Shown in pieces: positions 23,801 through 37,516 of a stretch of 64,000 bases of DNA. Position numbers and translations under genes: made by a program. Positions within the stretch are counted from its first letter, which is position 1; each line of letters opens with the position of its first letter. Under the pieces are notes generated by a model. The model saw nothing but the letters and a program-made list of their open reading frames with translations. It ran no database searches and had not been told where the DNA came from. The DNA comes from Membranipora membranacea (Eukaryota > Bryozoa > Gymnolaemata > Cheilostomatida > Membraniporidae), in assembly GCA_914767715.1 (NCBI GenBank), contig OU612067.1:30664162-30728161 (forward strand), written 5' to 3'.

Positions 23801-26800
23801 ATAAGAGTCTTAAGTGTTTATAGATTCATATGTTCATGAAAGTTCAAATAATATTGGTAGGACATGAACCTAAACATGATACATCCATACAATAACAAAT
23901 TAATCCAACACACCTGCTGACAAAGCCGAAGACCAGCCCCGATTCCTGTTCCTCCACCAGATGTAGATGGTACGGCATCAAGAAGTATATCTCGATCTCG
24001 CTGACTAGTGACTTGTGTCATCTGAGCTGCTGTACTAGCATTACTCTCAAATTTCACGATACCAACATATGAACCATTTTCTACATAGGTTGTTATAAAT
24101 TGTCTTACAGTTGAACCTAGATTAAATATCCTGTCACCCTGTATTTCAGAAAGAAATAAAAATATTGGTGAAGATCAAACTTACTTTCATTTATAGAATC
24201 TAAGGAGAGTAGGTGTTAAACCAACATTTTTTGCTGTCTTATCAAGTGTTGATTACTCTCTGCTTATCCCTTCATATATTCAAGCAGGTATATAGATAAA
24301 GTTTGCCATTAGGTTTTGTGAAGAATTTTGCTAGTACTTACGCCCATACTTCCTGAGACATCCAAAGATAGACACACTGTGTATGATGACAATTCAGTTA
24401 CTGGTTTGTCCTTCACTAAAGTGAAAACAGTCTTTGGAGCTCTGCTCTTTACACCACGGTCAACAGCTAAAGAAAACAGAAAATATACATATCAAGTTGA
24501 CTGAATTTAGAGTTCGGCTTTCAACATCAAAACTTTTTATTAGTGATGATCGAAACATGCATAATCTGTCTATGCTCCTGCAAAGGAATGTACGTATAAC
24601 TCCACTAACTTTAAACAAGTCTGTCCTACATCATATCAACGATTGAATAGAAAACAATTAATTGAGATAGTTTTACCAAAGTCTGTATGGCGTGACATCA
24701 CATCCCATGTACTCATCTGATCACATCTCTTGTTCTGTTGATTAGGTGACTCGGTGTCATGCACTCTGTGTTCATTTCCTGCACCTGATGTCTCCGAAGT
24801 ACAGAATTTTGTAACCTTTCAAATTACAAAGAATGCCAATGGTAACAGTTTTCAAACGTAGAACACACAAAGACAGGAAAACTTACATTATTTTTCAATT
24901 TTGTATTTATGGTGTACCCAAATCGCTCAGTTGATTGTAGTACTGCAATTTTTTAATCCCCAATGACCTAGTATAGGTTTTGATAACAATCACACATTAA
25001 TCATATCAGTCTAACCAGTGATGGCTCTGCACAGCCTTGTTCAGACTTACCGATGGTAAGTACTCTGCGTACATAAGTGAAGCTACAGTACTGTGCGCGG
25101 TCTCATCGATGTCAAATACACAGTGCTCTGGTAATCCTGTATCTAGGTCAATAGTACATCCGCTTTTTGAGTCAGCTGAGTCACGTAATGTACCCTTCAC
25201 GCTCAGAGGACATCTGAAAATGTGGAAATAATATTGTGACCTTTGTAGGCCCAATTTGTCTGGAGTGAGTAAGCTGCATAAAATAGGTCGATATTATTGT
25301 TGTAAACAGAAACTCAACTAATTTCATCAAACTGCAAAGCAGGTCATCAAACACCCGAGATGAAAATGGATCAATACAGTCACAGAAATATAAGTTAAAA
25401 TATAAACACACCCTGTTGGTCTTAAAACATTGCCGGACATGTAAAAGTCTGGATCATTATCTTGAGTATCTTCATCGAACAATCCCCATCTGAGATGTGC
25501 CCACTCTCGAACCAATCTCTTCTCTGTGTAAAAGAAAGCAAATCCATTGAGAGATATCATACAGCTTACAGTAGCATACAACCCTGGCACCACTAAATAT
25601 GAATCCACCTTCAAAGATAGGCAACACTCAACAATGAAAATCCAAGGTATAAGCACTGGTTCTGCACCACAGGGCAGTCAGCAGCAGCTACAATAAACAG
25701 AATTAAATTTGGAAGCTATGTTTTGTTTATAATAGAATAGAATTGTGTATTTTTTTCTTTTGAAAGCAGACAGATTATTTTTGTAGATGATTTTGTAATT
25801 GGGATGACTGCTTATGTTTTTAGAACAAAACAAACAAAAGATAAATGCCTCAATTATAGAAACAAATACTGTAATACATTATCTTTTTCCAGTAATATAT
25901 TTATTTAGAGAGTATTAAAACTTGGCCAATCGTATTGGGTATGCTGTTACTGAAACGAAATGGTGGAGGAGAGTTTGCACTAAAAACGATCAGAATTTTC
26001 TAAATTAATTATGACATGCAAATTTGTAAGGAGTACATCATTACGCATAAAATATCAAAATATAACTTTTGTGGTTGTCTGCTACTTTAACTGCTCTCTA
26101 TACAGACCCAAGCACATTCACTTCAGGGTGCAATGTATAGTGTCAATACTGTAATACTTTATGTGAAGGATATAAAGCACAGTATATTGGAAAATACATG
26201 TCTGAACTGTCAGCAATACATTATTGACTGCATTTTACAACAACCATCAACGTGTGCAGCTCCTGCTTTTGTGCTGACATAACTGAAATATGGGAGGGAC
26301 AAACTCTAACAATAAATATAATACATCCAAATCTATATCCCAATGTAAAATAATTATAGCGTCTGTCATTATTATCATTGATAGCTTAATCACGAAACCG
26401 ACTCTCTACATGACTTACCCTTGGCACCATAGACAACCCTTGAGTATTCTTTGTCAAACTCTTTCGCATAAAAACCATCAAACTGAGTTTGGTTCACTCC
26501 CAAAGTGACGTTGACTTTCTCCACTGTCTGTCTGACCAGGGCTTGGTAGTCCTCCAAGGCAACACCAGCACTCTCCAGTATGCAGTTAGTGAAGAAAGTC
26601 GAAGCATATCTGAGAAGGTTTGCACATTTGCCATCTTTAGCTGATGTTGTGAAGATCTTGTCACTGTTTACAATCAGCTGTTCAATCACTGCAATATTTG
26701 TAAGGGGAATGATATGGTAAAGATTTGTAGTTAATATATAGAAAATGTTATTAATTTTTTCAAGTCACCAACAAGTGCGTTAATGTTTCGCAACTGAATT

Positions 26801-29800
26801 TGTCCATTAAGTTAAGTTCCCAAGTATATTACATACATGTATCTCATATATATAATTAGAGAGTTGTCTTTCATTGTCCAAAGAGAAGACTACTAAACGG
26901 CCAAGTTTTAAACCATATTATCAGGCTGGTTTTTGATTACTCCATCTACCATGACCTAGAGGTAGAGTAAGAGGTTTAAACTTAAGATGCAGTCAGGCTA
27001 AACTTACGGCTTTGTGGTGAGAACTCTCTGGGGCTGATCTCACAACGAATGAAGTTTTGACTGCTATACAACCTCTGAATGCACTCTGAGGCTGTCTGAT
27101 TGGTCAGTTCTGATATGAGGTCAAAGGTAATATTAAATGCTGATGATGCGTTTCTTCCTGCTGTGTACTCATTCAGTCGAGTTAGCCTTTGGTCCAGCAG
27201 AGTGAAGTTAGAATGTACAGGTTGTTTAGTGACCATCCATACTTCATACCTATCACTGATTTGCTGTGAAATCTTCTTTGTCATGGTCTTTGTCATCAGA
27301 TGACTCCATAAGATGTGTTGAGCTGACTTTCCGGCTTCTACTGCAAAATCAAATTGAAGGTTTTTGTTAACTTACGACATTGTTTACATTCTAATATTTG
27401 AGAGTACCAGGAAGGAAGGGTAGAGAAATGATAAAAAAACACATTTGTCCCAATGTTATCAGAGTATCTTAGAATATTGCAGCCACCATAAGTACTCATA
27501 AAGTTATTTCGTATTGAGATATCTACATCATCACAGCTAAAATACACTAATATTTCATACACCAAACATCATTGTAACTCCGTGTACTTTGTAATTTTAC
27601 CTATCATTGTTCTTGATTTTTAGTCACATGTCTTTTTAATTCTACGCCACATTTTCTGGGTACAAATCCTAAGGACTTATTCTTCTCCAGAATAAACATG
27701 GAATATATATATATTTTGTAATGTCTAATTGGCATTTAAAGCGGCCCTGATCATGACATGTGATATAAAATTGCATTTATATCTCTGATTAGTTGATCAG
27801 GCGTTGACTTTTAAAGCTTGAGCACCATCAGATGTAGTTAGGTGTGACAACCCCAGGCCAGTTTCTAGAATCGGGTTGGATTTGAGGTACTCAGACTAAA
27901 CTGACTCCATTTGTCGAGTACACATATGATATTTTATAATGTGTTTTCTGTATCACTTTGATTAGGATATCTAGCTCGATTAAACTGGCCTACCTTTGTC
28001 AGGATAGACTTTGTACTGATGCTCAAGAGTAGATAAATATAGGATCAGAGCTAATGAATACTCTGGTATGATCAGTGTAGCGTCAGCGAAATCAAAGTCG
28101 CCACTGCCGAACGGATCGAACCCAAAGTGTCTATAATAATCTAAAACAAGAAAGAACAAATAAGTCAACTTATTCATTGAAGAAAATTTCACTGTCACTT
28201 TTTTTGTTTTTAGTTACAAATCTTTGATCCTGCTAATGGAAGATAGAAGATCAGGATTTGTCTTCTATCAGATAATGCACCGAATGAATAAATGGTCACT
28301 CTGCCACCACTATGAAGAAGATGTAGTATTTACGCACTCAACTAAGAAGGCGTGTTTGTTAACAGTTACAATAGTCTGGTTACAATATGCAATTTGCACA
28401 TTCACAGGCGTTCAGCTAAAATCCAAGAGTATATCGTTTTTCTCATAGCAGCAGCAGCAAAGTCGACCTTGCTAGCTCATGAACAATTCTCTTCCCGCGA
28501 TAGCAGCGCTTCCATATTTTTTATAAATCTTCCAAACCTGTAACCACACCCAGGTATATATACATTACATGTTATCATATACAAACATACCATATTGCTG
28601 GAATGGTTGAGGGAGCATGTTGAAGTGTTTTACATAGTTCGGTGAGATACGGATGAAGTCTCCTTCCTGACTGCACCCTCCTGGTTGTAATGTGTAGATC
28701 GGCTTCACATATGAGCTCTCTGAGCTGCCCTCAATCAACACTCTGGCCTTAGAGAAGCTTCTACCCTGTACCTAACAGACAATACAAACAATGTTTCATG
28801 GCTGGCTTTTGAACACACCATGGCAGCAAGATTACAGCTGTCTGACTATTCTATTCTGGTCATGATACTTGGAAGGACTGATGATAGATACTTAACATGT
28901 AAACTAAAATTTACACGGATAAGAATTCAGAATTACATACATGCCCTCAATGAGAGTTCCAGGAGGCTTTTTCAAAGATTTTTGGTTGAATTGATAAAAC
29001 AAGCGAATGAATAATTGATACTACAGTGTACAGATATTCTATTTATTTCATACAAGTAATATTTTTCATTCTCACCCCTGTCCATTGCGGATTATCAGAC
29101 CATGTTTTAGGTATGAGTATTGTAACATTTCGAAAATACATTCTTCCTTCAGTCGCTGTCAACATATACCTGGAGGCACCTTGGATGTATTCCTGCAATT
29201 ATCATAACAGAAAATATTAAGATATGTTTGGAGTTGTGTACACCAAAAAAACTGCTAGTCGAATGAAATGGCTGATAAACTAGATCAAAATTGGCTGAAA
29301 TCTGTCTGCATTTGGAGTTTTTCCCCATATCCACAACGGCAGACGGGTAGATAAGAATACTGTAACATTGTATGCGATTTTGGGTGTTACAGTATCCAAA
29401 TCTAAAAAAAACCCCAAATTATTCTTATTTGAGATTTTGGTTAATGAGTCTTTTGTGAAAAATGTTTTATGCCAATATGATGTCACTGCAGCAGGACTCA
29501 AGGTGTATTAAACTGTTTCTGGGCTCTTGCTGTACCAAATGTAATCATATTATAATGGTCTATGACGCCCCGCCAAATTTTAGACTCAGACCAAACACAA
29601 AAATAAATCTAGCAAATTATTTTGTCTCTATTATCTTAAACAATTACATTTAGCTATAGACAACCAACACATTGTTTCAATCACCGAGTGTTGGCTCTTT
29701 CCTTTTCCCTTAACTTCAAAACATTCTTATCTCCACTGACCAGAATTCTGTGTGACCTGTCATTGTACTGAGTGTTGCTTTGAAGACTTGATTTCCTGGA

Positions 29801-30898
29801 TTTGAGTTCTAATTTCAAAATTGATTTTGCTAGTATTCAGGGTAACAGTTGAAGTTACATTGTTAGCTTCAAAGGATATACAGAATAAAACAGCACACTG
29901 GCTGCAAATCCTTGGAAATGGAGACGGAAGCAAGAGGTTAGATTTTTGGCTGAACAATCTGTTTTGCTTGATAACTTAATTGATAGCAGTATCTCATATC
30001 TCATAAATAAAAATTTACAAAGACTTCCTCATAAATTATGCTCAGTAAGATCACTGTTGCAAGGTCTTCGAAGTTGTGTTTTGGTCAGATACACATAGTT
30101 TTGGTATGAAGCAAATCTTTGACAGCTGCCATTATAAAGTCAGATTACTGGCAATAAAAGTAAAGACTTTATGAGTTCACCAGCAGTTGCTTGGATGACA
30201 TTGTGATGTTAAGCAGGCTTTGCAAATTTTATTTTATGCCTGTCTCACACCAATAGCATCAAAGAATGTATTTTCTATCTTCCTTCTGAGTTCTTCTGAT
30301 TTGTCAGAAGATGATGATAAAGCTGGCTACCAAGAATATATACTCAACACAAACCAATAAAAACCGGTCATTATATTTTTTATCGTATTTCAATTTTCCT
30401 CTCATCCACATTTTTTGTAGCTATGTTAAAGATTTGATTTGCATGCGAGTGCCACCCATGATGCTGCCTAGGTTTTTGCAGTATTCAAAATATTACAATC
30501 TAAGTAGCATGCAGTTGTCTTGTCCTTTAAAAGAAAAAGACATCTCTTACCCATACTACTGTATCTTGAATGTTTCTATTTTAGCTGTCAGATAATGTAG
30601 GGGGTATCAACGCCTTCACACAAAAAATACCATGACCACGGTATAATAAGAATAAAAAATTGAACAATTAGGAAATTAAAATTCAGAGTGACCTTACCTG
30701 TAATTTATTGATTAGCTCTTGATCCTCAGGGACGTCTTTGTGTATCGCCAGAAGGAAATCATACCCACCATCACCGTGTATGGTCATATCTTCTCTCCTC
30801 CCTCCTATACTTCCAGACGACACCAGAGAAGACAGGAACACAAGTAATACCAGAAACGTCAGCAACAAACTGATACCAGAACCACCCAGATTAGTCAT
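17845..30898 (-). CDS. CLCA-family protein (calcium-activated chloride channel regulator-like), 24 exons
   Basis: Exons: 30898-30698, 29192-29076, 28771-28591, 28140-27994, 27340-27008, 26688-26419, 25523-25412, 25213-25051, 24815-24677, 24466-24342, 24138-23914, 23673-23528, 22773-22623, 22471-22251, 21917-21701, 21398-21243, 20900-20780, 20538-20453, 20278-20173, 19955-19800, 19576-19433, 19184-18994, 18651-18604, 18090-17845. They total 4002 bases (1333 residues) and every phase agrees. A signal anchor or peptide lies at about 10-30. CLCA N-domain motifs are GGYDFLLAI and MYFRNVTILIP. The metalloprotease motif reads REWAHLRWGLFDE (422-434), where known CLCA proteins have HEWAH. The VWA domain (about 575-770) has an intact MIDAS: DVSGS (590-594), GGGTG and LSDG. 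The CLCA beta region includes VKLLDNGAG. FN3-like sequence follows (about 1075-1235, VGWTAPGDN), then a membrane helix at about 1290-1315. About 240 residues (exons 4-6) are inserted before the zinc motif. Known CLCAs are secreted or type I surface proteins that modulate calcium-activated chloride channels. Confidence 0.95.
22850..23520. other. CLCA intron with repeat-like insert
   Basis: This intron between exons 12 and 13 holds an unusually GC-rich stretch (about 23060-23340) with short hairpins such as GGCTACTC-type and AGAGGGGGG-type runs. It resembles an inserted repeat, possibly SINE-like, but I cannot identify a family, and no second copy is visible in the window. Confidence 0.3.
27594..27715 (-). 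repeat. Dispersed repeat in a CLCA intron
   Basis: Matches 40828-40955 in inverted orientation. Shared words include CTTGATTTTTAGT, ACATGTCTTTTTAATTCTA and TTATTCTTCTCCAGAATAAA. The (AT)n-like outer edge suggests the 3' end of a retroelement. Confidence 0.6.
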
Positions 30899-32997
30899 AG
30901 TTAGAACTTAGCTTGAAGTGACTATCTGTTCAATTGTCAGATTTCAAGACTAAGAAAAATGATAAATTTGTGCAATAGATATTCAATGTTGCCACTCTTC
31001 GTTAGAATTTTGCAGAATGGAATGGCAGTAACATTTCAAATTCTCTACTTATGTAGGTCTCAAGGTTGGAGTTGATCCAAGAAGTTCACATCACATCAAT
31101 CAGATGACAGGCTGACAATGGGGCAAAAAACAACTGACAACTTCCTGGTGTTGGCCAAAAAAAGTGAAATTTAAGCATAACATAACACATCTTGAAACTA
31201 AATCAAATTTCATCTCTATCAAGAAGTAATGATGTGATTGGTTGCCCTAACAAGCAGATAAAGTTTTAGCAGTGTGAATTTGACCAATCACTCTGTAACT
31301 AAATGGATTTAACTTCTGATTGGTGTTTCATTTTATTGATAACACAATCGTTTAATTAGTGAGACATATAGAAAGTGTTTTTGGAATTTTAAAGGAATTT
31401 AAAAAATCTATCATAGAGCCACTCACATGCTGATAGTGTGCCAACATATAATTATGAACATCTGTCAAAAACACAGAACAGGATAACACATCAGTTCCTT
31501 GACAAGGTTCTCATGAAATGTTGATGTGAGCGTGTGCAAAAAATTATGAATCATACCGCACAAAAAATTCAATAAGATTCCCGACATTTCACAAATCCAT
31601 ATAAGGAATATTAGATTGATATACACACTGATCAATGTTCGAATAGATTCCCCATGTCTCATGATATCAACAAATTCCTACTAATAGGGAAGTGACTGAC
31701 TAACCTTTTCTCATAGATTCTGGAGTTCATCAATGTTTGTTTGTTAATTTGGCATCAAAAAATAATTTAAAACATTACCAAGTAGAAAAACTCATATTCT
31801 CAGATTGTCTGACCTGCTAAGGTATCAGGGTTATTTTTGATGTGTCTGAGCATTTGCCTTTGTAGACCCTTTCTTCATTTATCATTTTTAAGGGTTGACT
31901 CAGATTCTGTGCTTTGCCCTTCGTTTATTCAATTGTTTTTTTGTAGTATAGCAACCCTATACAACTCCAGCACCCAGCTCTCAAAACTATGGACAAATAC
32001 AGCTATAATGGTATTCAAGATTTTAGAAAATAAGCTGTCCTAGGTTTGAAGAGCATCTACCCAGCGGGTAAATAGTTGTCTAAACTGAGTTGGAAAGAGG
32101 TTACCGGAAGAGGCTGAACACTGTTGCCAATAGTATGCCATATGGACCGGTGGAAGAGGTTGCCAAAAAGGGATTTTTAGCAACCTCTTCAAGAGGTTAA
32201 ATAGAAGTTTTATATCCTTCTCAGGAAAGGATATATCAGGGATATTATTAACTGTCTCTATCCAAGTTCGATATTAAGATTATATAGTTAATTTATTTGT
32301 TTTCTAAAATTACCCAGAAGGCCTGTGGGAGAGGGAGTATTGGTACTGGCTGAGTGGGGTCTGTAGAATGCTTCTGCCCTGCTAAGAGCGTTTAGCATTT
32401 GGTATTTAGATACCTAGCAAGAATTATTATTTAATAATTTTACAAATGGATCATTTCCTGACCACCACTTGTTGTGTTTCGTATTAAGTGGTGCCAGAAG
32501 CAATTGATTCAATCAATGGCCCCGCATTTGCCTATTTCAAATTTCTTGGATGTGATACTGGTTTACAGGAATTAAATAAGGATGCTCATGTCTTATTTGA
32601 TTACTTGGTGTCTGGATGTAAAGCATTCTCAAAAACAAGCACTTCGCTAGGGGAGACAAATGCTACATCGGTCTGCAAATTACATCGACCTAACCGTGAC
32701 AACCAAGTTTACACTCAGCCTAGACCTCTAGGATTGGTACTGCAGTAAATTTGTACCATCGAAAACCAGGGCTCTCAACCTAGGAGGATTTGAAACCTGA
32801 GTTTTGATATTAGCATGTAACATAGTGGTATATTAAAGGTGTAAAACGCCCTGAGCATAAACAGCTGAGTGTACGCCTGAGATGGCACCGAAATATCGTC
32901 GGGTGAAACCCCTGAGATTTGAAGATTATGTGCAAAGAATAGCTGGCAAAGCAAGTCAAAGAATGTATGTTGTTAAAAAAATGTTGCATTAGCTTTC
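30899..32997. other. Upstream region of the CLCA-like gene, no other gene seen
   Basis: It should contain the CLCA promoter, but I see no convincing TATA box. Between about 32040 and 32210 several variants of a short GAAGAGGTTGCC-type word recur. No other exon is supported. Confidence 0.4.
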
Positions 32998-33537
32998 ATG
33001 ATGTTCAAAAGTTTTGTAGTTTCCCTCTTGATGTACTGTCTGCCTGTTGTGCACACGAGCATATGTACCATAGACAAGAAATTACTAAGGAAAGTTTTTA
33101 ATGTTGCCAAGAATTTGAGGCTTGACTGTGCGACCTCGATATTATTGTGCTGTTTTGCTGATGAGCATCACATCATACACAATTTTCTAGAGCGATGCCC
33201 TCAAATGCAAGTTCCATACTCTAGCAACCAGCTCCTTTATTGACAAAGTATATGCATCCTTTTCTCGCAACATTCCACTTTCTTAACATGTCTGAAATTC
33301 CAACTTCTATTTAGACAATAATAATCTATTTCGCAAATCACTGGGATTTGCAGTTCAATAAGAGCATAGCTTATCACAAATGAAATCAAATACCCACAAC
33401 AGTTACCACACATAATTCTCATGCAAAAGTTTGATGTTATCTTTATTATTCATCTCAGTTGGGGTGTGGGTTTAATGTGTCGATATTCTATAACGCTTAG
33501 AAATCATTGTTTCATAAATAAAGTTTATTATTATTAG
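32998..33537 (+). mobile_element. LINE 3' fragment
   Basis: The conceptual product has the C-terminal signature of non-LTR reverse transcriptases (MYCLPVVHTS, KKLLRKVFNVAKNL, FLERCP), then frame breaks and a 3' UTR ending AAGTTTATTATTATTA. That end matches the 3' end of the LINE at 14584, so the two may be related. It is strongly 5' truncated. Confidence 0.65.
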
Positions 33538-36500
33538 TGTATTCAAATTTGAGACTAGATTCATTCAATCATGTCAACTTCGTTACAAGCTAAATTTTAA
33601 AAGCATTCTCATTCTACAAATGCAAATTGGAATTTAGCCATATCAATTTCACATAAATGACTTGAACAGTGAGAGTATTTATAATCTTTAGTATTATTAG
33701 TTTAGGCAGTGCAGTATTATTCACATAGCTTATCACAACTAGAATCTAATACCTGATCATTCATTAATAATATGGCATAAATTAATGTAAGGCAAAATTT
33801 AGCATTGTTTATATATTATTCATCTCTGCCAACGAGCAAAATCTGAATGTTTAGCTTACATTCTAAAATCTCCTGAGTAGCCTGAGTTGAACCCAAAAAT
33901 CTGAGTAACTCGGGCTTAACCTGAGTGGTTGAGAAAACAATAGGGAGTAAACTGTTCTCATGCTGGAGCCAATCTAATAGATGGTAAATACATTAGTATT
34001 TGAGTGTTGGTTATGTGTTGTCAGTCCAGAAAAGTTATTTCTGCAACCGCCAATGGCAAGAAAATAGAGTATAAAAGCAGAAGCACTACAACCAATTATA
34101 TCTGTTGCTGGGAAATGGGGATATCTGGGGATATCTGACAGGTGATGTCAGAGGATATTGGCCAACAATAAAGCTGCCCATTGGCAACCTATACAGAAGG
34201 TTGCTGGCTAAACCTTGCCGGCTGGGTAGCTCCCCCACCGCCCCAAACTCATACAAACACAAAATTAGAATTTGTTTCTCAAATCATTTCGAGGCTATGC
34301 CACCTGCAGCTGGACATTTTCATAGCACGGTGGTGTTCGATTATCACCAAAGGCTAACAGGATATAGTGATTATGATTAGATAGTGACCAAAGATAGCTC
34401 TGTACTAGTAAAACAAATCAGAATTGGGCCCGTGTGAATGGATGAACGCAGATACTAAGTCAGCGGCATTACTCATTAGACTTATCAAATTCCAATGTAT
34501 TTCGGTAAATGAGATTGAAATCAGCTGCAACAAAACTGAAGTGTGAAGCGTAGCAATGATTTAATGCAAGTTTTTTTTTTATTCGGTAATAATGTGACTT
34601 TTAGGGAGCTGTCATCTTTATGTTACATTGGAAATAGTGGGGTACGAATGAGACACTACTAAGTTGATTATTTTCTATCGCATAACACTCCAAATAAAGT
34701 GTATGTTAAAACTTTGATATTTTAGCTAATGATGGTTTGACTTTTTCTAACAAGGAGTGCAAATAGCAGAAGGGTGCTGTAAGCAATATCCAACAGGGTT
34801 TGTGCCAGAGTATAAGAATTGTGGTTTTTCTCCAGTGTAAGGCGATTTGATGGCATTAGTTTCTCAGTTCATAGACAGCAGTCAATTTCTTGTAATTGCC
34901 TGATACAACAATAGGACCAGCTAGGCTGCCGTCTGCTATATGCCATTATGTTTCACGAGAGTCTTTCATTTCAATATTGTATTAAGGATGCAGCATAAAT
35001 CAGATCCAGCATTTATAACACAAGATCCAATATACCTGCATTGTGTTTCATACCCAAGAATTGTCTGACAATTCTGTACAATTCTAGAATTGTCAGAAAC
35101 TGACCTATATATCATTACCCAACCAGCAACCATTATTGTGTAATTAACCCGCCTGCTAAATAAATTACTTTCATTATTGCCATTGTATAGTCATAGTATA
35201 AGCCTTTACAGTTCTGGTCAATATCATACAATTGGATTGACATTGTATTCGATGAGTTTGTATTTAGATGACCAGGTAAGATATGCTGTAATGAATAGAT
35301 ATTGCTGTGCAAGGTAGCATCAAAATCTATATTGCGGGAGGCCCAGGTTCAAATCCCCGCCGGGGCAAATCTTTTCCTTTCGTTTCATCATGATGGAAAA
35401 TGAAAGCATTCCATTCGAATTGTTGGCTCACAATTTTTGTAAGCACAGAAAACTCTTAGTAATGAGTATGATGACCCGACAAAATACTTATGTTCAACTC
35501 TTCTGTGTTGTACCATACCCTACGTTATATTTTGTGCAATCTGTTAATATTGGCAGCAACTGCATAAATAGAATACATCAGCTAAACTATGCTAGCAGAA
35601 TTATCAGAAAACCTTGCTACTAATAAAAATGTACAAAATCGCTCACCAGATGAGCAAGAAATTACTTTGTATCAACTGTCCTACATGCCGAAGTGGAGAG
35701 AAGTGATATGTGAATGAGGCCATATTATCCACAAAACCACTGACTACTGAAAACATGCTGACTGATGCTGAAAAAACTCAAACTTGGTGTCACAGCAAGT
35801 AGTATGAGTACTGATTATTGGCATAGTCTAAACTAGGCTCCTTGTGATTATTGAGAGTGAATGGCTTTCAGCTATTTCTATTTGTTGGCCAAAGATGCTC
35901 TGAACATGGAGTTAGCTCTGAATGTTATGGTATGTGGGCTGAGGGAGGCAAAGGTAAATCAACTATCGTAAGCCTAGTATATATTCATTACCTGTCTACA
36001 AAGGAGCTCTTGATGTTATACTATATCATTCCCAGCCATCTCAGTTATATGGTGTACAGGAAGCAATTTTGGCATATTTCTTTCGATATTTTTTTTCGAG
36101 ATAACTTCTTTACAGTGAACAACAGTAACCTTAAAATGTAGCTACAATACAGCCTCTTTGGGTATCCAAGTTATCTGAAAACTCAAATTTTACCTTGGCC
36201 ATAATCACCAGCTGATATTGCAGTGTTTATGAATGTCAGGGGGAGATAATCACCAACAGGCATATTTTGATTCAAGTCACTGAGTATTCCATAAAGACTA
36301 CCCTTACCGCATGCAGCCATAACATCAATACAGTTAAATGTATGATTTGCCTTGAAAAACTATGAAAAAACAGTGTTTTACAGTGCTATATAAAAAGTGA
36401 GCTGTGTCAACTGTCGGCCAAGGTGGACAAATGCACCAACCTTATTGCCCTCACTCGCCCAGTGCTGGCCAGTATTGATGAAAAATAAATGGTGTGCTAC

Positions 36501-37149
36501 TTGGAAATTTTAAATTATCTTACGTCAAAACTTATCAAAATTTGGACTACACTACATACTGACAAAATGAGACATAAAAATGTGTGAAAACCGTATTTAG
36601 AATGGAATTTTTGGTGATAGGGGTAATCCCAAGGCCTTGGTGAGAGCATAAGCATTGATTGTGGACCGTATTAAATTTTTTGTGATGGAGAAGGGGTATA
36701 ATATGAAGGCCTATATCGCAGTCTTCTAGAGGCAGGCTGTAAACTCTATATTCGTTTTTACCAGGTAAATTCAATTTAGACATAATATGTACAGTAATCA
36801 ATGACATTGGAATTACCTACCAACATAATTATCATTATTGTGTATTCCCGAACTTTGTACAAACATCTCCACTCAAATAGAAATAAATGCCTCATGAATT
36901 CGGAAGAAAATCCAACAATTAATGACTTTTTGCCTGGAATATACCTGCACAAGATTTGGCGTATTAATATCAGTCTCTGAATTCAAGTCATTTTGAGTGT
37001 GTTTATCAATCGTTCACAATTTGGCTTGTTAATTCCTGTCTAATAGATGCCAAAACTAAAACCTTGCTACTATAATATATACATGATGACAAACATTTTC
37101 TAAATGACTTTCTTAAAAAGTGCCCATTAGGACGATATCGTACTATTAA
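33538..37149. other. Intergenic, no gene seen
   Basis: No exon is supported across this 3.6-kb stretch. A tRNA 3'-half-like segment is noted separately at 35334-35372. Confidence 0.45.
35334..35372 (+). other. tRNA 3'-half-like fragment
   Basis: The segment AGGCCCAGGTTCAAATCCCC contains a B-box-like GGTTCAAATCC and a GGGGCA-like 3' end. The 5' half is not recognisable, so it is more likely a SINE or tRNA relic than a working gene. Confidence 0.3.
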
Positions 37150-37516
37150 AGGGCAACCAAGGTTTCGCAGCAATGCATTAGTGGGTAGTAAATAATGTGC
37201 TAGGCAGCATCAGCTTTGTGCATGACGCGGCGCAAAACTCAAAGTAGTTGCTGACTCTAAGCTGGGTAACACTTCAGATTAGGGGAGGTTCCAAGACATT
37301 GATTTAATAATGATAGAGCACAGGCTAAATAATAACAGGAACAGGAAACTGCTCTGTAGTATACTATTTTAGCTGAGTTTGAGTACTTGATGGATGGATT
37401 GTTTTACAAGAATTCTGGCTGAATAATCATCAGAATTAGATTTTGTCTTTTTCCCGATGCAGAAGGTGCAATCTGCTAACAATCGATGAGAACTTGTTTG
37501 AAACCTTGGTTGCCCT
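37150..37516 (+). mobile_element. TTAA-flanked MITE, copy 3
   Basis: A 367-bp element with termini AGGGCAACCAAGGTTTC and reverse complement, flanked by TTAA at 37146-37149 and 37517-37520. It aligns with copies 1 and 2 throughout. Non-coding. Confidence 0.9.

Noticed and set aside
34105-34380. Possible small gene (91-codon frame)
   Set aside because: No recognisable motif, splice evidence or conserved partner in the window.
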